A stretch of 64,000 nt of DNA from Sinomonas sp. P10A9 (GCF_041022165.1 NZ_CP163302.1:3906001-3970000), one strand, 5' to 3'; positions 8,328-16,971 are shown, counted from the first letter of the stretch. Notes: a model not told the origin generated them from the letters alone. Numbers and translations are program-made.

Positions 8328-9494
8328 CTAGGAAGACTGGGGAACCCTTGTGAAAACCCTACAGAGGTCGAGGAAGCGCGTATTCGCCTCGGGCTCCCCG
8401 ATGCTGACGCGGACTCCCTCGGTGCCGAACGCGCGCACCGACAGCGCCTGCGCGGCGGCGCGCTGGGCGAAATCGGGTGTCGCCTCGCCGAGCGAGAGCC
8501 AGACGAAGTTGCCCTGGGCGTCCGGGACGTCCCAGCCGAGCTCCCGGAGTCCAGCCGTCACGCGGTCGCGCTCATCGACCAGGGTTTGTACCCTTCCTAC
8601 AACATCCGCGAAGCTCTCGAGGGACGCGATCGCTGCGCTCTCGGCAATCGTGGACACCGCGAACGGCACGGCGGCGATCCGCAGGTACTGGGTTACCTCC
8701 GGGTGGGACACGGAGTATCCGACGCGGAGGTTCGCGAGGCCGTGCGCCTTGGAGAAGGTGCGCAGCACGGCGACGTTCGGGTACTTGCGGTACATCGCGA
8801 TACCGTCCACGGCCTCGGGATCACGCACGAATTCTTGGTAGGCCTCGTCGATGACGATCAGCACGTCGCTCCGGACGGCCCGGATGAAGCGCTCCGTCTC
8901 GTCGCGGCGCAGGGCAGGACCCGTGGGGTTGTTCGGCGTGCAGAGCAGGATGACCCGGGTCCGGTCCGTGACCGCTGCGAGCATCGCGTCGAGGTCGTGG
9001 CGGCCATCGGGCAGCACGGGGACCTGCACGCTCTTCGCGCCCGCGAGCCCGACCGAGATCGGGTAGGCCTCGAAGGACCGCCACGCGTAGACGACCTCGT
9101 CCTCGGTGCCGTCCTCGCGCTGCCCCGCGAAGGCAGCGAGGATCTGGTTCAGGGCACCCAGGCTGCCGCCGCCGGTGACGATGTCGTCCGCCGGGACATC
9201 GAGGAAGGCCCCGAGCGCGTCCCGGAGCCGCGTCGCGACGGCGTCGGGGTAGCGGTTGATGGCGGATTCGTGCACGATCGCCTCGGTCACGGCCGGCAGC
9301 GGCGCGAGCGGGTTCTCGTTCGAGGAGAGCTTGTAGCTGGTGAGCCCCTCCACCGGGGCCGGAGGTCGTCCAGCGGCGTACTTGGGGAGCCGGCTCATCA
9401 CGGGGCGAGGGGTGACGCCCGTGGGGCCGGCTGCGGCGGCGGAGGCACCGGTGCCCTCGCTGCCGCCTTCGTGCTCGTTCAGCGGTGAAGTCAT
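8328..9494 (-). CDS. hisC: Histidinol-phosphate / aromatic aminotransferase (class I/II, HisC-like)
   Basis: 388 residues; PLP-dependent fold type I with NPNNPTG-like CTPNNPTGP (185-193), DEAYQEF (216-222) and the Schiff-base Lys249 in TFSKAHGLANLRVGY. It moves an amino group between glutamate and histidinol phosphate or aromatic 2-oxo acids. In actinobacteria a second, unlinked HisC-like gene is often an aromatic aminotransferase (Pat); the absence of other his genes here leaves that open. Start chosen at 9494; an upstream in-frame extension covers the divergent gene and is not credible. Residues 1-27 are a Gly/Ala/Glu-rich extension. Followed by the bkd operator region; neighbours suggest no shared pathway. 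Confidence 0.8.
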   Translation of the reverse strand: MTSPLNEHEGGSEGTGASAAAAGPTGVTPRPVMSRLPKYAAGRPPAPVEGLTSYKLSSNENPLAPLPAVTEAIVHESAINRYPDAVATRLRDALGAFLDVPADDIVTGGGSLGALNQILAAFAGQREDGTEDEVVYAWRSFEAYPISVGLAGAKSVQVPVLPDGRHDLDAMLAAVTDRTRVILLCTPNNPTGPALRRDETERFIRAVRSDVLIVIDEAYQEFVRDPEAVDGIAMYRKYPNVAVLRTFSKAHGLANLRVGYSVSHPEVTQYLRIAAVPFAVSTIAESAAIASLESFADVVGRVQTLVDERDRVTAGLRELGWDVPDAQGNFVWLSLGEATPDFAQRAAAQALSVRAFGTEGVRVSIGEPEANTRFLDLCRVFTRVPQSS

Positions 9495-9578
9495 GCCATA
9501 CAGCGTAGCGGCCCCCCACAGGCGGGCCTCGGAAAGGTTCGGCTGCGGCCGCACAGTGGGCTGTGCGAGCATAGGCGC

Positions 9579-10001
9579 ATGCGCTTCCTGCTGCACGTCA
9601 TCGTCAGCGCGCTCGCCCTGTGGGTGGCCGCGTGGATCCTCCCCGGCATGGATATCACTACGTCCTCGACCGCGGGCGTCGCCGCGAACGCCGGCGCCGG
9701 CGACGCGAGCTCGGCTGCGGGGATTGTCATCGCCTATCTGTTCATCGGCCTCATCTTCGGGCTGGTCAACGCGATTGTCAGGCCCATCGTGAGTTTCCTG
9801 TCCCTCCCAGTCACCTGTCTGACCCTCGGGCTGTTCGCGCTGGTGATCAACGCCGCGATGCTCTGGCTGACGGCGTGGGTCTCGGGCTACACGCCGGTCC
9901 ACCTCACGATCGATTCCTTCCTCACCGCCTTCCTGGGCGCCATCATCATTTCGGTTGTCTCGGCAGTGACGGGCTGGGCCGTAGGGCTGCGGAAGAACTA
10001 G
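9579..10001 (+). CDS. Phage-holin-4 / YvlD-like small membrane protein
   Basis: 140 residues, four membrane helices, with the characteristic signatures FGLVNAIVRPIVSFLSLPVTCLTLGLFALVINAAMLWL of the family usually called 'phage holin family 4' (cut here into shorter stretches by the reader: GLVNAIVRPI and LTLGLFALVINA). Despite the name it is a common chromosomal membrane protein of unknown role, probably in envelope homeostasis. It has an insert (TSSTAGVAANAGAGDASSA) after the first helix. Its 3' end overlaps the convergent hydrolase gene by 56 bp. Confidence 0.72.
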   Translation: MRFLLHVIVSALALWVAAWILPGMDITTSSTAGVAANAGAGDASSAAGIVIAYLFIGLIFGLVNAIVRPIVSFLSLPVTCLTLGLFALVINAAMLWLTAWVSGYTPVHLTIDSFLTAFLGAIIISVVSAVTGWAVGLRKN

Positions 10002-11373
10002 GCGCGCCCGGCGTCGCCGGCGTCGCCGGCGTCGTCGTGTCTGTGCCCGTGTAGACGAACCGCTCGCGGCGGGGGCCCGCACCGGCACCGGCAGAGGCCG
10101 TCCCGATGATCCCGGTCCCCACCGCGACGCCGAGGAGCGAGGCGTAGCCGCGGACCGAGGGGTCGGTCGAGGCATCCAGCTCCCGGGCGTCCGAGGCGTA
10201 GCGATCGAGACCGTGGGCGGTGACCACCGCGTCAAGCAGCCCTCCGCTGCCGACGTCGGGGTAGGAAGGGGTCCGGACATCGACGACGTTCGGCCGCGGA
10301 ACGGGCGGGAGGCCCGAGAGTCCGGGCACCACGTCGTCTCGGTTCGCGACGCTCAGCACCGCGACGTCATCGGGAACGCGGAACGCCGTCGGGACACCTC
10401 CGAGCACTGTCACGGCGACCACGGGATGCCGCCTCCGGAAGTCCTCATCCTCGAGCAGGCCGAAGACGTGCAGGGATCCCTGGCTGTGGGCGTTGAAGAC
10501 CACGACGTCGCCGGCGCGCAGCTGCTGGTCGGCGAGCGCGCGCTCGATGAGCTGCCGCGCGTGGCTGTCCCTTCCGGCCATGGCGTCGACGTTGCCCTCG
10601 CCGTCGAAGATGCCGCCTCCGGGATCGTCCGGGGACCAGGTCTGCGTCCCGGGCACCGTGACGATGACGGCCACGCTGGCGTCCGGCTTGGGGATGCGCT
10701 CCACGAGGACGGACGACGGCGGCACGCTGGTTCCGTCGTCGAGCGTCGCCGCGCCCTGGGCCTGCTGCAGGCTCCTCCCCGCGTAGGCGAACGTTGAGGC
10801 GTCCTCCGAGCCCGCGGCGACCTCGGACCGGACGACGCTGATCCTGTCGCGCGGCCCGCCGGCCACGACCCACGGAACGAGCGGGGGCACCGCGGAGGCC
10901 CCACCGAGGAGGAGCCGCAGGCTCTGGGCACCTTCGCGCACAGGGGCCTCCCCCGGGACGCGCCAGAGTCCCGGAGGAACCAGTCCCCAGACGAGCCCGC
11001 GCATGATCAGCTGATGGCCGCCCGCGGCGCCGGCGATCTGCGCCTCGGCGGCGCGGTAGCCGGACGCGGCGGCAGCGACGCCCCGTGCGGTGGCCCGAGT
11101 GTCGAGGGCCGCCCGCGCCGCCTGCCCGATGAGGGCCGCGGCCTCGTCGTCGAACACCGCTGCCGAGGCGCTTCCGGCGCACGCACCCCGCCATACGGCC
11201 GCTCGGGCCGCCTCGAGGCACACGGGCAGGCCCGCGATCACCGAAGCGGCCGACGCGAGCGCGCCGATGGCCGTGTCGAGGGCCTCCAGATTGACGCGGA
11301 ACGACGCCCCACCGGTGACGACGAACGTCGAGGGGTCCCGGAGCTCCTCACCACTCACCGCGAATCCGGTCAT
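9946..11373 (-). CDS. WXG-like N-terminal helix pair fused to an alpha/beta hydrolase
   Basis: 475 residues. Residues 25-120 are Ala-rich helices broken by W61-R62-G63, resembling a WXG100-type hairpin. Residues 170-400 look like an alpha/beta hydrolase: strand VAVIVTVPGTQTW, nucleophile elbow VVFNAHSQGS with Ser297, strand AVTVLGGVPTA, then SVANRDDVVP (candidate acid) and HGLDRYASD (candidate His). The last 50 residues are Pro/Ser/Thr-rich. There is no signal peptide. Its ATG overlaps the stop of the preceding WXG-like gene (ATGA), so the two are co-translated. A substrate or partner for ESX/T7-type secretion is suggested by the architecture, but no secretion genes are in the window. Hydrolase activity, perhaps on lipids, is inferred from the elbow only. 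Confidence 0.6.
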   Translation of the reverse strand: MTGFAVSGEELRDPSTFVVTGGASFRVNLEALDTAIGALASAASVIAGLPVCLEAARAAVWRGACAGSASAAVFDDEAAALIGQAARAALDTRATARGVAAAASGYRAAEAQIAGAAGGHQLIMRGLVWGLVPPGLWRVPGEAPVREGAQSLRLLLGGASAVPPLVPWVVAGGPRDRISVVRSEVAAGSEDASTFAYAGRSLQQAQGAATLDDGTSVPPSSVLVERIPKPDASVAVIVTVPGTQTWSPDDPGGGIFDGEGNVDAMAGRDSHARQLIERALADQQLRAGDVVVFNAHSQGSLHVFGLLEDEDFRRRHPVVAVTVLGGVPTAFRVPDDVAVLSVANRDDVVPGLSGLPPVPRPNVVDVRTPSYPDVGSGGLLDAVVTAHGLDRYASDARELDASTDPSVRGYASLLGVAVGTGIIGTASAGAGAGPRRERFVYTGTDTTTPATPATPGAPSSSAALRPSPSLPRQPK

Positions 11374-11834
11374 CTGCAGGCCGCCCCGTCCGCGGGGCCC
11401 GGGCCAGCGGACGGACCGGCAGAACCCCGTGTGAAGGCCGGGCCGCTCGGCGTCTCAAGACGCAGGGCGGGGGTGGGCGCAGGCAGGGGCGCGATGGGGC
11501 CGACAGGTCGTCCTGCCACTAGCCAGGCGGGGCCGGATGCGGGCGCTCCGACCGGACCGCGCACGCCCGGGAGTCCAGAGCATGCCGCAGAGTCGGCCTG
11601 CAGGGCCGCCGCCACCATGGCGAGCCCGGCCAGGCCCGCCGCGAGTGCGGCCAGCCGCGCAGCAATCGCGGCGGTCGAGGTGCCGAAGGCGGCAGCGGCG
11701 GGGCCGCCCCATTCGACGGCCTCGGCCCGACCCAGGGACGCCCGCGCCTCGTCGACCTCGTCCTGGGCCTTCGCGAGCTGCGTCGCCGCAGCCCGGAGTT
11801 CGGCCTCGTCGTGGCCGCATGTCGTTCCGGTCAT
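11370..11834 (-). CDS. WXG100-like small helical protein
   Basis: 154 residues from the ATG at 11834, which has GGGAGGGG just upstream. Residues 8-90 are predicted helix-turn-helix: a charged Ala/Glu helix (DEAELRAAATQLAKAQDEVDE), a W42-G43-G44 turn, then an Ala-rich helix. This is the shape of ESX/WXG100 partner proteins (usually ~100 residues). The C-terminal ~65 residues are a Pro/Gly/Ala-rich tail with no recognisable domain. The stop overlaps the start of the WXG-hydrolase fusion (ATGA). Likely the small partner or chaperone of that protein. Sequence identity to known families cannot be judged by eye, so the call rests on architecture. Confidence 0.5.
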   Translation of the reverse strand: MTGTTCGHDEAELRAAATQLAKAQDEVDEARASLGRAEAVEWGGPAAAAFGTSTAAIAARLAALAAGLAGLAMVAAALQADSAACSGLPGVRGPVGAPASGPAWLVAGRPVGPIAPLPAPTPALRLETPSGPAFTRGSAGPSAGPGPADGAACR

Positions 11835-12020
11835 GGTCCCCTCCCCCGCTCCTCCGCGTCCGTTCGCCGCGGTATCCCCGACGCTAGGCGCCCCCGGCAG
11901 CGCGCGGTGTGGCCCGGCGTCGTATGTGGACGACATGCCGTCCCCGCGACCTGTGGAGGACAAGACAGGCGAGCCCCGCTGAGCCGCAGGGCACGGGAGT
12001 GCCATGGAAGAATGGAGGTC

Positions 12021-13472
12021 ATGGCTGATTCATCCTCGCGCATCCCGTCCGGACGTCTTTCCCTTGCCGCCGGTGAGGCTGCCGGGCCGGCAGCCGCGCA
12101 GAACATCGCCCTCGGTCCGCTCGACGGGCGCTATCGGCCGACCGTCGCGCCGCTTGTCGACTACCTGTCCGAGGCCGCGCTCAACCGCGACCGCGTGGCG
12201 GTGGAAGTCGAGTGGCTCATCCATCTGACCCGCAGCTCGGTCCTCCCCGGCGCGGGTCCGCTCACCGCCGAGCAGGAGGAGGGCCTGCGGAAGATCGTCA
12301 CGGAGTTCGACGCCGCCTCGGTCGGCGAGCTCGCGGAGATCGAGGCCGTCACAGTGCACGACGTCAAGGCCGTCGAGTACTACATCGGACGGCGCCTCGA
12401 GGGCCTCGGCATCAAGGACCTGACCCCCATGGTGCACTTCGGCTGCACCTCCGAGGACATCAACAACCTCTCGTACGCGCTGGGTATCAAGGGCGCCGTC
12501 GAGGACGTGTGGCTCCCCGCCGCCCGCGCGCTCGTGGACCAGATCGCCGAGATGGCCCGCACCAATCGCGACGTGCCGATGCTCTCGCGCACGCACGGCC
12601 AGCCCGCGACCCCCACGAGCCTGGGCAAAGAGCTCGCGGTCATGGCGCACCGCCTCGGCCGGCAGCTCACGCGGATCGGGCGCACCGAGTACCTCGGGAA
12701 GATCAACGGCGCGACAGGCGACTTCGCGGCGCACGTCGCGTCCGTGCCCCGGGCGGACTGGCAGCAGGTCTCGGAGTCCTTCGTCGAGGGTCTCGGACTC
12801 ACGTGGAACCCCCTGACCACGCAGATCGAGAGCCACGACTGGCAGGCCGAGCTGTACGCGGACGTGTCGCGCTTCAACCGGATCCTGCACAACGTGTGCA
12901 CCGACATCTGGAGCTACATCTCCATCGGCTACTTCGCGCAGATCCCGGTGGCTGGCGCGACGGGGTCCTCGACGATGCCGCACAAGGTCAACCCGATCCG
13001 CTTCGAGAACGCCGAGGCCAACCTCGAGATCTCGTCGTCGCTCCTCGATACGCTCGGCGCAACCCTCGTGACGTCACGCTGGCAGCGCGACCTCACCGAC
13101 TCGTCCTCGCAGCGCAACATCGGCGTCGCGTTCGGCCACTCCCTCCTCGCGATCTCCAACGTGGCCAAGGGGCTCGACCGGCTCGACGTCGCCGAGGGTG
13201 TCCTCGCCGCGGACCTCGACTCGAACTGGGAAGTGCTCGCCGAGGCGATCCAGATGGTCATGCGCGCCGAGGCCATCGCGGGCGTCCCGGGCATGGACAA
13301 CCCGTACGAGAGGCTCAAGGACCTCACCCGTGGCCACCGCGTCGACGCCGCGCGCATGAAGGAGTTCGTCTCGGGCCTCGGCCTCTCCGCTGACGCCGAG
13401 GCACGCCTTCTGGCCCTCACCCCGGGCACGTACAACGGCATCGCGGGCAAGCTCGTGGACCACCTCGGCTGA
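12021..13472 (+). CDS. purB: Adenylosuccinate lyase
   Basis: 483 residues from the ATG at 12021 (a second ATG three codons upstream at 12012 is possible; GGAGG falls only 2 nt before 12021). The fumarase/aspartase superfamily signature is intact: GSSTMPHKVNPIRFEN, with HFGCTSEDINNLSYA and SRTHGQPATPTSLGKELAV. It removes fumarate from SAICAR and from adenylosuccinate in purine synthesis, as a cytosolic tetramer. The N-terminal ~20 residues are a short extra tail. The gene stands alone; 78 bp downstream is a hairpin shared with the convergent BrkB gene. Confidence 0.95.
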   Translation: MADSSSRIPSGRLSLAAGEAAGPAAAQNIALGPLDGRYRPTVAPLVDYLSEAALNRDRVAVEVEWLIHLTRSSVLPGAGPLTAEQEEGLRKIVTEFDAASVGELAEIEAVTVHDVKAVEYYIGRRLEGLGIKDLTPMVHFGCTSEDINNLSYALGIKGAVEDVWLPAARALVDQIAEMARTNRDVPMLSRTHGQPATPTSLGKELAVMAHRLGRQLTRIGRTEYLGKINGATGDFAAHVASVPRADWQQVSESFVEGLGLTWNPLTTQIESHDWQAELYADVSRFNRILHNVCTDIWSYISIGYFAQIPVAGATGSSTMPHKVNPIRFENAEANLEISSSLLDTLGATLVTSRWQRDLTDSSSQRNIGVAFGHSLLAISNVAKGLDRLDVAEGVLAADLDSNWEVLAEAIQMVMRAEAIAGVPGMDNPYERLKDLTRGHRVDAARMKEFVSGLGLSADAEARLLALTPGTYNGIAGKLVDHLG

Positions 13473-13492
13473 CGACCGCATCCCGTACCGCG

Positions 13493-13535
13493 CACGACGG
13501 CGCGCTGGCACCCCGACGGTGACGGCGCCGCCGTG
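13493..13535. terminator. Hairpin between purB and brkB-like genes
   Basis: Arms CACGACGGCG (13493-13502) and CGCCGCCGTG (13526-13535) pair with one G-T wobble across a 23-nt loop. The left arm is a copy of the 11-mer CGCCGTCGTGC. Position between convergent genes supports a terminator role. Confidence 0.5.
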
Positions 13536-13550
13536 TCCGGACCGGTCCGC

Positions 13551-14639
13551 CTACTCCTGCGGACGCCCGCGACCCTGACGAAGCTCCCGGGCGCGGCGGA
13601 TGTCATCCTCGGCGACCTTCTCCCTCCTCTCTGTCAGGACCGTGTCCTTGGGCGGGAGCTGGATCGACTGCTCGGCCCCGATACCGGCCTGGAGCTCGCG
13701 TCCGCGCTCGGTCTCGGCGTCGAACTCCGCCCCGAAGAGCAGGGACATGTTCACGAGCCAGAGCCACAGGAGCAGGATGATCACGCCGCCCAGCGCACCG
13801 TACGTCTTGTTGTAGTGCCCGAAGTTGGCCACGTAGAACCCGAAGGCCGCCGTGGTTAAGGCCAGGACGAGCAGCGCGATGACCGAGCCCACTGTGACCC
13901 ACCGGAACTTCGGCTGCTTGACGTTGGGGGTGAAGTAGTACAGCGAGGCGATGAGGATCATCACGAGGATGAGCAGCACCGGCCACTTCGCGATGCTCCA
14001 GATCGCGACCGCGAACCCCCCTAGCCCGATCACGTTCCCCACGGCCTCCGCCACGGGGCCGCTGAGGACGAGCATCGCGGACACCGCCGCGATCAGGATC
14101 ACCGACGCGATCGTTACGGCGAGCATCGTCCCGCGGAGTCGAAGGAATCCCCTCCCCTCGCTGACCTCATAGACGCGGTTCATGGCACGCCCGAAGGCCC
14201 GCACATAGCCGGAGGCCGACCATACAGCGCCGAGGATGCCGACTATCAGTGTGAGGCCCGCGGCTGGGCTCCGCACCAGCTCCTCGACGGGACCGCGGAC
14301 GGTCTCGGCAGCCGAGCCCGGAGCGATCGAATTGACGATGTCCAGCATCCCCGACACTGTCCTCTCCGCCTGGCCGAAGACTCCCAGAACCGAGACCAGG
14401 GCCAGGAGGGCCGGGAACAGGGAGAGCACCGCGTAGTAGGTCAACGAGGCTGCCAGGTCGGGGCAGGCATCCTTGGTGAACTCGCGGAAGGTCTTCAGCG
14501 CGATGTACTTCCACGACGGCTTCGTCACCTCGCGCATGCGGTCAGGCTTGCGTGCGTCGTCTGGCGCCGGGGCCGTCGACGACTTGCGCTCAGTCTGTAC
14601 CGCGTTCTGGTCGGTCATGGCTGCGTTCGCGTCGGTCAT
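13551..14639 (-). CDS. YihY/BrkB-family integral membrane protein
   Basis: 362 residues with six or seven membrane helices in the UPF0761/BrkB pattern: DLAASLTYYAVLSLFPALLAL, GAVWSASGYVRAFGRAMNRVYE, and YGALGGVIILLLWLWLVNMSLLFGAE split across the last helices. The C-terminal ~65 residues are a charged cytoplasmic tail ending in RELRQGRGRPQE. The family was once called ribonuclease BN, wrongly; its function is unsettled, with roles in envelope or alkaline/salt tolerance proposed. Monocistronic, convergent with purB. Confidence 0.85.
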   Translation of the reverse strand: MTDANAAMTDQNAVQTERKSSTAPAPDDARKPDRMREVTKPSWKYIALKTFREFTKDACPDLAASLTYYAVLSLFPALLALVSVLGVFGQAERTVSGMLDIVNSIAPGSAAETVRGPVEELVRSPAAGLTLIVGILGAVWSASGYVRAFGRAMNRVYEVSEGRGFLRLRGTMLAVTIASVILIAAVSAMLVLSGPVAEAVGNVIGLGGFAVAIWSIAKWPVLLILVMILIASLYYFTPNVKQPKFRWVTVGSVIALLVLALTTAAFGFYVANFGHYNKTYGALGGVIILLLWLWLVNMSLLFGAEFDAETERGRELQAGIGAEQSIQLPPKDTVLTERREKVAEDDIRRARELRQGRGRPQE

Positions 14640-14734
14640 GCGCGCTTATTTACCCAGTGCGCGCGCAGAGCAATCGGGCGTACTCCCTCCGGATTTCGCG
14701 ACGCGGCACTGCTCGTGTAAAGTAGATCAAGCGC

Positions 14735-14808
14735 CGCGGGGTGGAGCAGTTCGGTAGCTCGCTGGGCTCATAACCCAGAGGTCGCAGGTTCAAATCCTGT
14801 CCCCGCAA
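14735..14808 (+). tRNA. Initiator tRNA-fMet (CAT)
   Basis: Cloverleaf is complete: acceptor CGCGGGG / CCCCGCA, D arm GAGC/GCTC, anticodon stem CTGGG/CCCAG with loop CTCATAA, T arm GCAGG/CCTGT with TTCAAAT. Initiator hallmarks are the C1:A72 mismatch and three G:C pairs under the anticodon loop. The 3' CCA is not encoded (the DNA reads CGA after A73). Confidence 0.97.
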
Positions 14809-14815
14809 CGAAAAG

Positions 14816-14853
14816 AAGGCCCCTGATCCGGGAAGACCGGATCAGGGGCCTTT
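14816..14853 (+). terminator. Terminator after tRNA-fMet
   Basis: Perfect 16-bp stem (14816-14831 with 14837-14852), 5-nt loop GAAGA, then a short T run. Classic intrinsic terminator 8 nt after the tRNA. Confidence 0.9.
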
Positions 14854-14890
14854 CTGCGTGTGGAGTCGAACGCGCGCCCCCACACACCGG

Positions 14891-15871
14891 CTAGACGAGC
14901 GTCGCGGCGCGGGTACCCGTCCAGATCGGCGTGGCGAGTGCGGCGTCGTACTCCGAGCGCAGGCGGGCGACGACGTCGGCCGCCGACTCGACGGACTTGA
15001 TGGCGCCGATGCCCTGGCCCGAACCCCAGATGTCACGCCAGGCCTTGGCACTGGCGGAGCCGAAGTCCATCGCGGACGGGTTGGAGACGGGGAGGTTGTC
15101 CGGGTCGTACCCCGCGGCGGCGATGCTCCCGCGCAGGTAGTTGCCGTGCACGCCCGTGAAGAGGTTCGAGTACACGATGTCATCGGCGGTGCTGTCGACG
15201 AGCATCTGCTTGTACCCGGGCACGGCGTTGGCCTCGTGCGTGGCGAGGAATGCTGTCCCCACATACGCCATGTCGGCGCCCGCCACTTGTGCCGCGAGGA
15301 TCGAACGGCCGTGGGCGAGTGCCCCCGAGAGCAGCAGCGGGCCGCCGAACCATTCGCGGATCTCGTTCAGCAGCGCGAACGGCGAGATGGTGCCTGCGTG
15401 GCCGCCGGCGCCGGCCGCGACGGCAATCAGCCCGTCTGCGCCCTTCTCCACGGCCTTGTGGGCAAACCGGTTGTTGATCACATCGTGCAGCACGACGCCG
15501 CCGTAGGAGTGGACGGCCTCATTGAGCTCCGGGCGCGCGCCCAGCGAGGTGATGACGATCGGCACCTTGAAGTCGACGCACGCCTGGAGGTCCCTCTCGA
15601 GCCTGTCGTTGGACCTGTGGACGATCTGGTTGACCGCGAATGGCGCAGCTGGCCGGTCGGGGTTGGCCTCCGTGTGCGCGGCGAGGGTCTCGGTGATCTC
15701 CGCGAGCCAGTCGCGCAATGCCGACTCCGGGCGGGCGTTGAGGGCCGGGAAGGAGCCGACGACGCCGGCCTTCGACTGGGCGATCACGAGCGCCGGGTTC
15801 GACACGATGAACATCGGCGACGCCAGGACGGGAAGCGTCAGCGGGCCACTGAGGACCGGTGGCAGGGACAT
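14891..15871 (-). CDS. Nitronate monooxygenase (2-nitropropane dioxygenase family)
   Basis: 326 residues from the ATG at 15871 (AGGAG 5 nt upstream; a GTG lies one codon earlier). FMN-binding TIM barrel: LPVLASPMFIVS at the start, GADGLIAVAAGAGGHAGTISPF for FMN and the catalytic-His region, and GADMAYVGTAFLATHEA for the phosphate. These enzymes oxidise alkyl nitronates or propionate-3-nitronate; some relatives act on other enolates. Divergent from an AraC-family regulator over 95 bp that contains a paired direct repeat, so the regulator probably controls this gene. Confidence 0.88.
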   Translation of the reverse strand: MSLPPVLSGPLTLPVLASPMFIVSNPALVIAQSKAGVVGSFPALNARPESALRDWLAEITETLAAHTEANPDRPAAPFAVNQIVHRSNDRLERDLQACVDFKVPIVITSLGARPELNEAVHSYGGVVLHDVINNRFAHKAVEKGADGLIAVAAGAGGHAGTISPFALLNEIREWFGGPLLLSGALAHGRSILAAQVAGADMAYVGTAFLATHEANAVPGYKQMLVDSTADDIVYSNLFTGVHGNYLRGSIAAAGYDPDNLPVSNPSAMDFGSASAKAWRDIWGSGQGIGAIKSVESAADVVARLRSEYDAALATPIWTGTRAATLV

Positions 15872-15929
15872 CACAACTCCTTGAGGTCAGAGGTCTGCTT
15901 CCATTCTCACCCCCACGGGAAGCAGGTTC

Positions 15930-15966
15930 TTAGCTTTGGGCGACATCGCCTTAACCCTGGGTGACA
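15930..15966. promoter_or_regulatory. 21-bp-spaced direct repeat, candidate AraC operator
   Basis: TTAGCTTTGGGCGACA (15930-15945) and TTAACCCTGGGTGACA (15951-15966) match at 12 of 16 positions and start 21 bp apart, two helical turns. AraC-type activators bind tandem direct repeats of this kind. The second copy abuts the regulator's own start, which suggests autoregulation as well as control of the divergent nitronate monooxygenase. Confidence 0.55.
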
Positions 15967-16971
15967 ATGGATCACGTGAGCTACCTTCGGTCTGCCAGCC
16001 TGCGTGGGTTCCGGACCATCGCCACGGCGTTCGGCGGAGACGCGGATTCCCTCGCAGCACGATCGGGCCTTCCCCCGCGCTGCCTGGACCTGGACGACAT
16101 GCTCATTCCCGCAACGAGGACGGCCGCGATGCTCGAACTCGCCGCCGACGAACTCGAGTGCCCCGACCTGGGGCTGCGGATGGCGAAGCTGCAGTCGGTC
16201 TCGGTGCTGGGGCCCCTTGCCATCGCGATGACCAACTCGCCGAGCATCGGCGGGGCGCTGGATTCCCTTGCGCGCTACCTCTCCGTCCACAGCCGTGTCC
16301 TGACGCTAAGCCTGCGGGAGAACCCGGACGGGACGGCCATCTTCTACGGCCCGGCCGGTGCCGGCGGCCCCGTGCAGGCCATCGACCTCGGCCTGGGCTT
16401 CATCCACCGCACCATCACCTTCCTCAACCGGGGCCGGTACGGCCTCCTGGGCGTGGAGCTCCCGTACGTGCCCGCGGCGCCGCTCGAGACGGTGGAGGCG
16501 TTCTTCGGGGCACCCGTGCGCGTGGGCGGCGTCGAGAGCGCCGCGGTCCTGAGGCTTCCTGCCGACCTCCCCGGGCGGGCTCTGGTCGGGGTCAACGAGA
16601 CGCTTCGCCAGCTCGCGGTGGCCTTCCTCGACGAGCAGAGCTCAGGGCAGGGCCACGACGTGGTGCCACGAGTCCAGACCGCCGTCCGCGAGAGCCTGGG
16701 GACCGGCAAGGTCGAGCTGGCAGGGGTCGCTCGGCTGATGTTCATGCATCCCCGGACCCTGCAGCGCCAACTTGCCGCGGCCGGCGTCACCTTCGGCGGC
16801 GTCGTCGACGACGCCCGGCGGGAGACCGCGCTCCGCCTCCTCATGAGCACGTCCGTGAGCCTCGGGCAGATCGCCGCCATGGTCGGCTTCACCGACCAGC
16901 CCTCGTTCACGAGGGCGGCTCGGCGCTGGTGGGACGCGCCGCCGAGTCAGGTCCGCGCCCGGCAGACCTGA
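15967..16971 (+). CDS. AraC-family regulator (OruR/QhpR type)
   Basis: 334 residues from the ATG at 15967; a GTG two codons upstream and another at 15976 are alternatives, and no strong ribosome-binding site distinguishes them. Residues ~20-210 match the N-terminal 'arabinose-binding-like' domain of OruR/ArgR-type regulators (SASLRGFRTIATAFGGD..., LGPLAIAMTNSPSIGGALDSLARYLSVHS). The C-terminal ~90 residues hold the two AraC helix-turn-helices (ARLMFMHPRTLQRQLAAAGVTF; IAAMVGFTDQPSFTRAARRWW). Probable activator of the divergent nitronate monooxygenase; the inducer is unknown. Confidence 0.85.
   Translation: MDHVSYLRSASLRGFRTIATAFGGDADSLAARSGLPPRCLDLDDMLIPATRTAAMLELAADELECPDLGLRMAKLQSVSVLGPLAIAMTNSPSIGGALDSLARYLSVHSRVLTLSLRENPDGTAIFYGPAGAGGPVQAIDLGLGFIHRTITFLNRGRYGLLGVELPYVPAAPLETVEAFFGAPVRVGGVESAAVLRLPADLPGRALVGVNETLRQLAVAFLDEQSSGQGHDVVPRVQTAVRESLGTGKVELAGVARLMFMHPRTLQRQLAAAGVTFGGVVDDARRETALRLLMSTSVSLGQIAAMVGFTDQPSFTRAARRWWDAPPSQVRARQT

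Noticed and set aside
9495-10280. N-terminal extension of the HisC-like protein to 650 residues
   Set aside because: The extra part is Arg/Pro-rich shadow of the divergent holin-like gene; the ATG at 9494 gives a normal family length.
11835-12005. Longer N-terminus for the WXG-like protein
   Set aside because: The region upstream lacks a ribosome-binding site and family-like sequence; the ATG at 11834 has GGGAGGGG.
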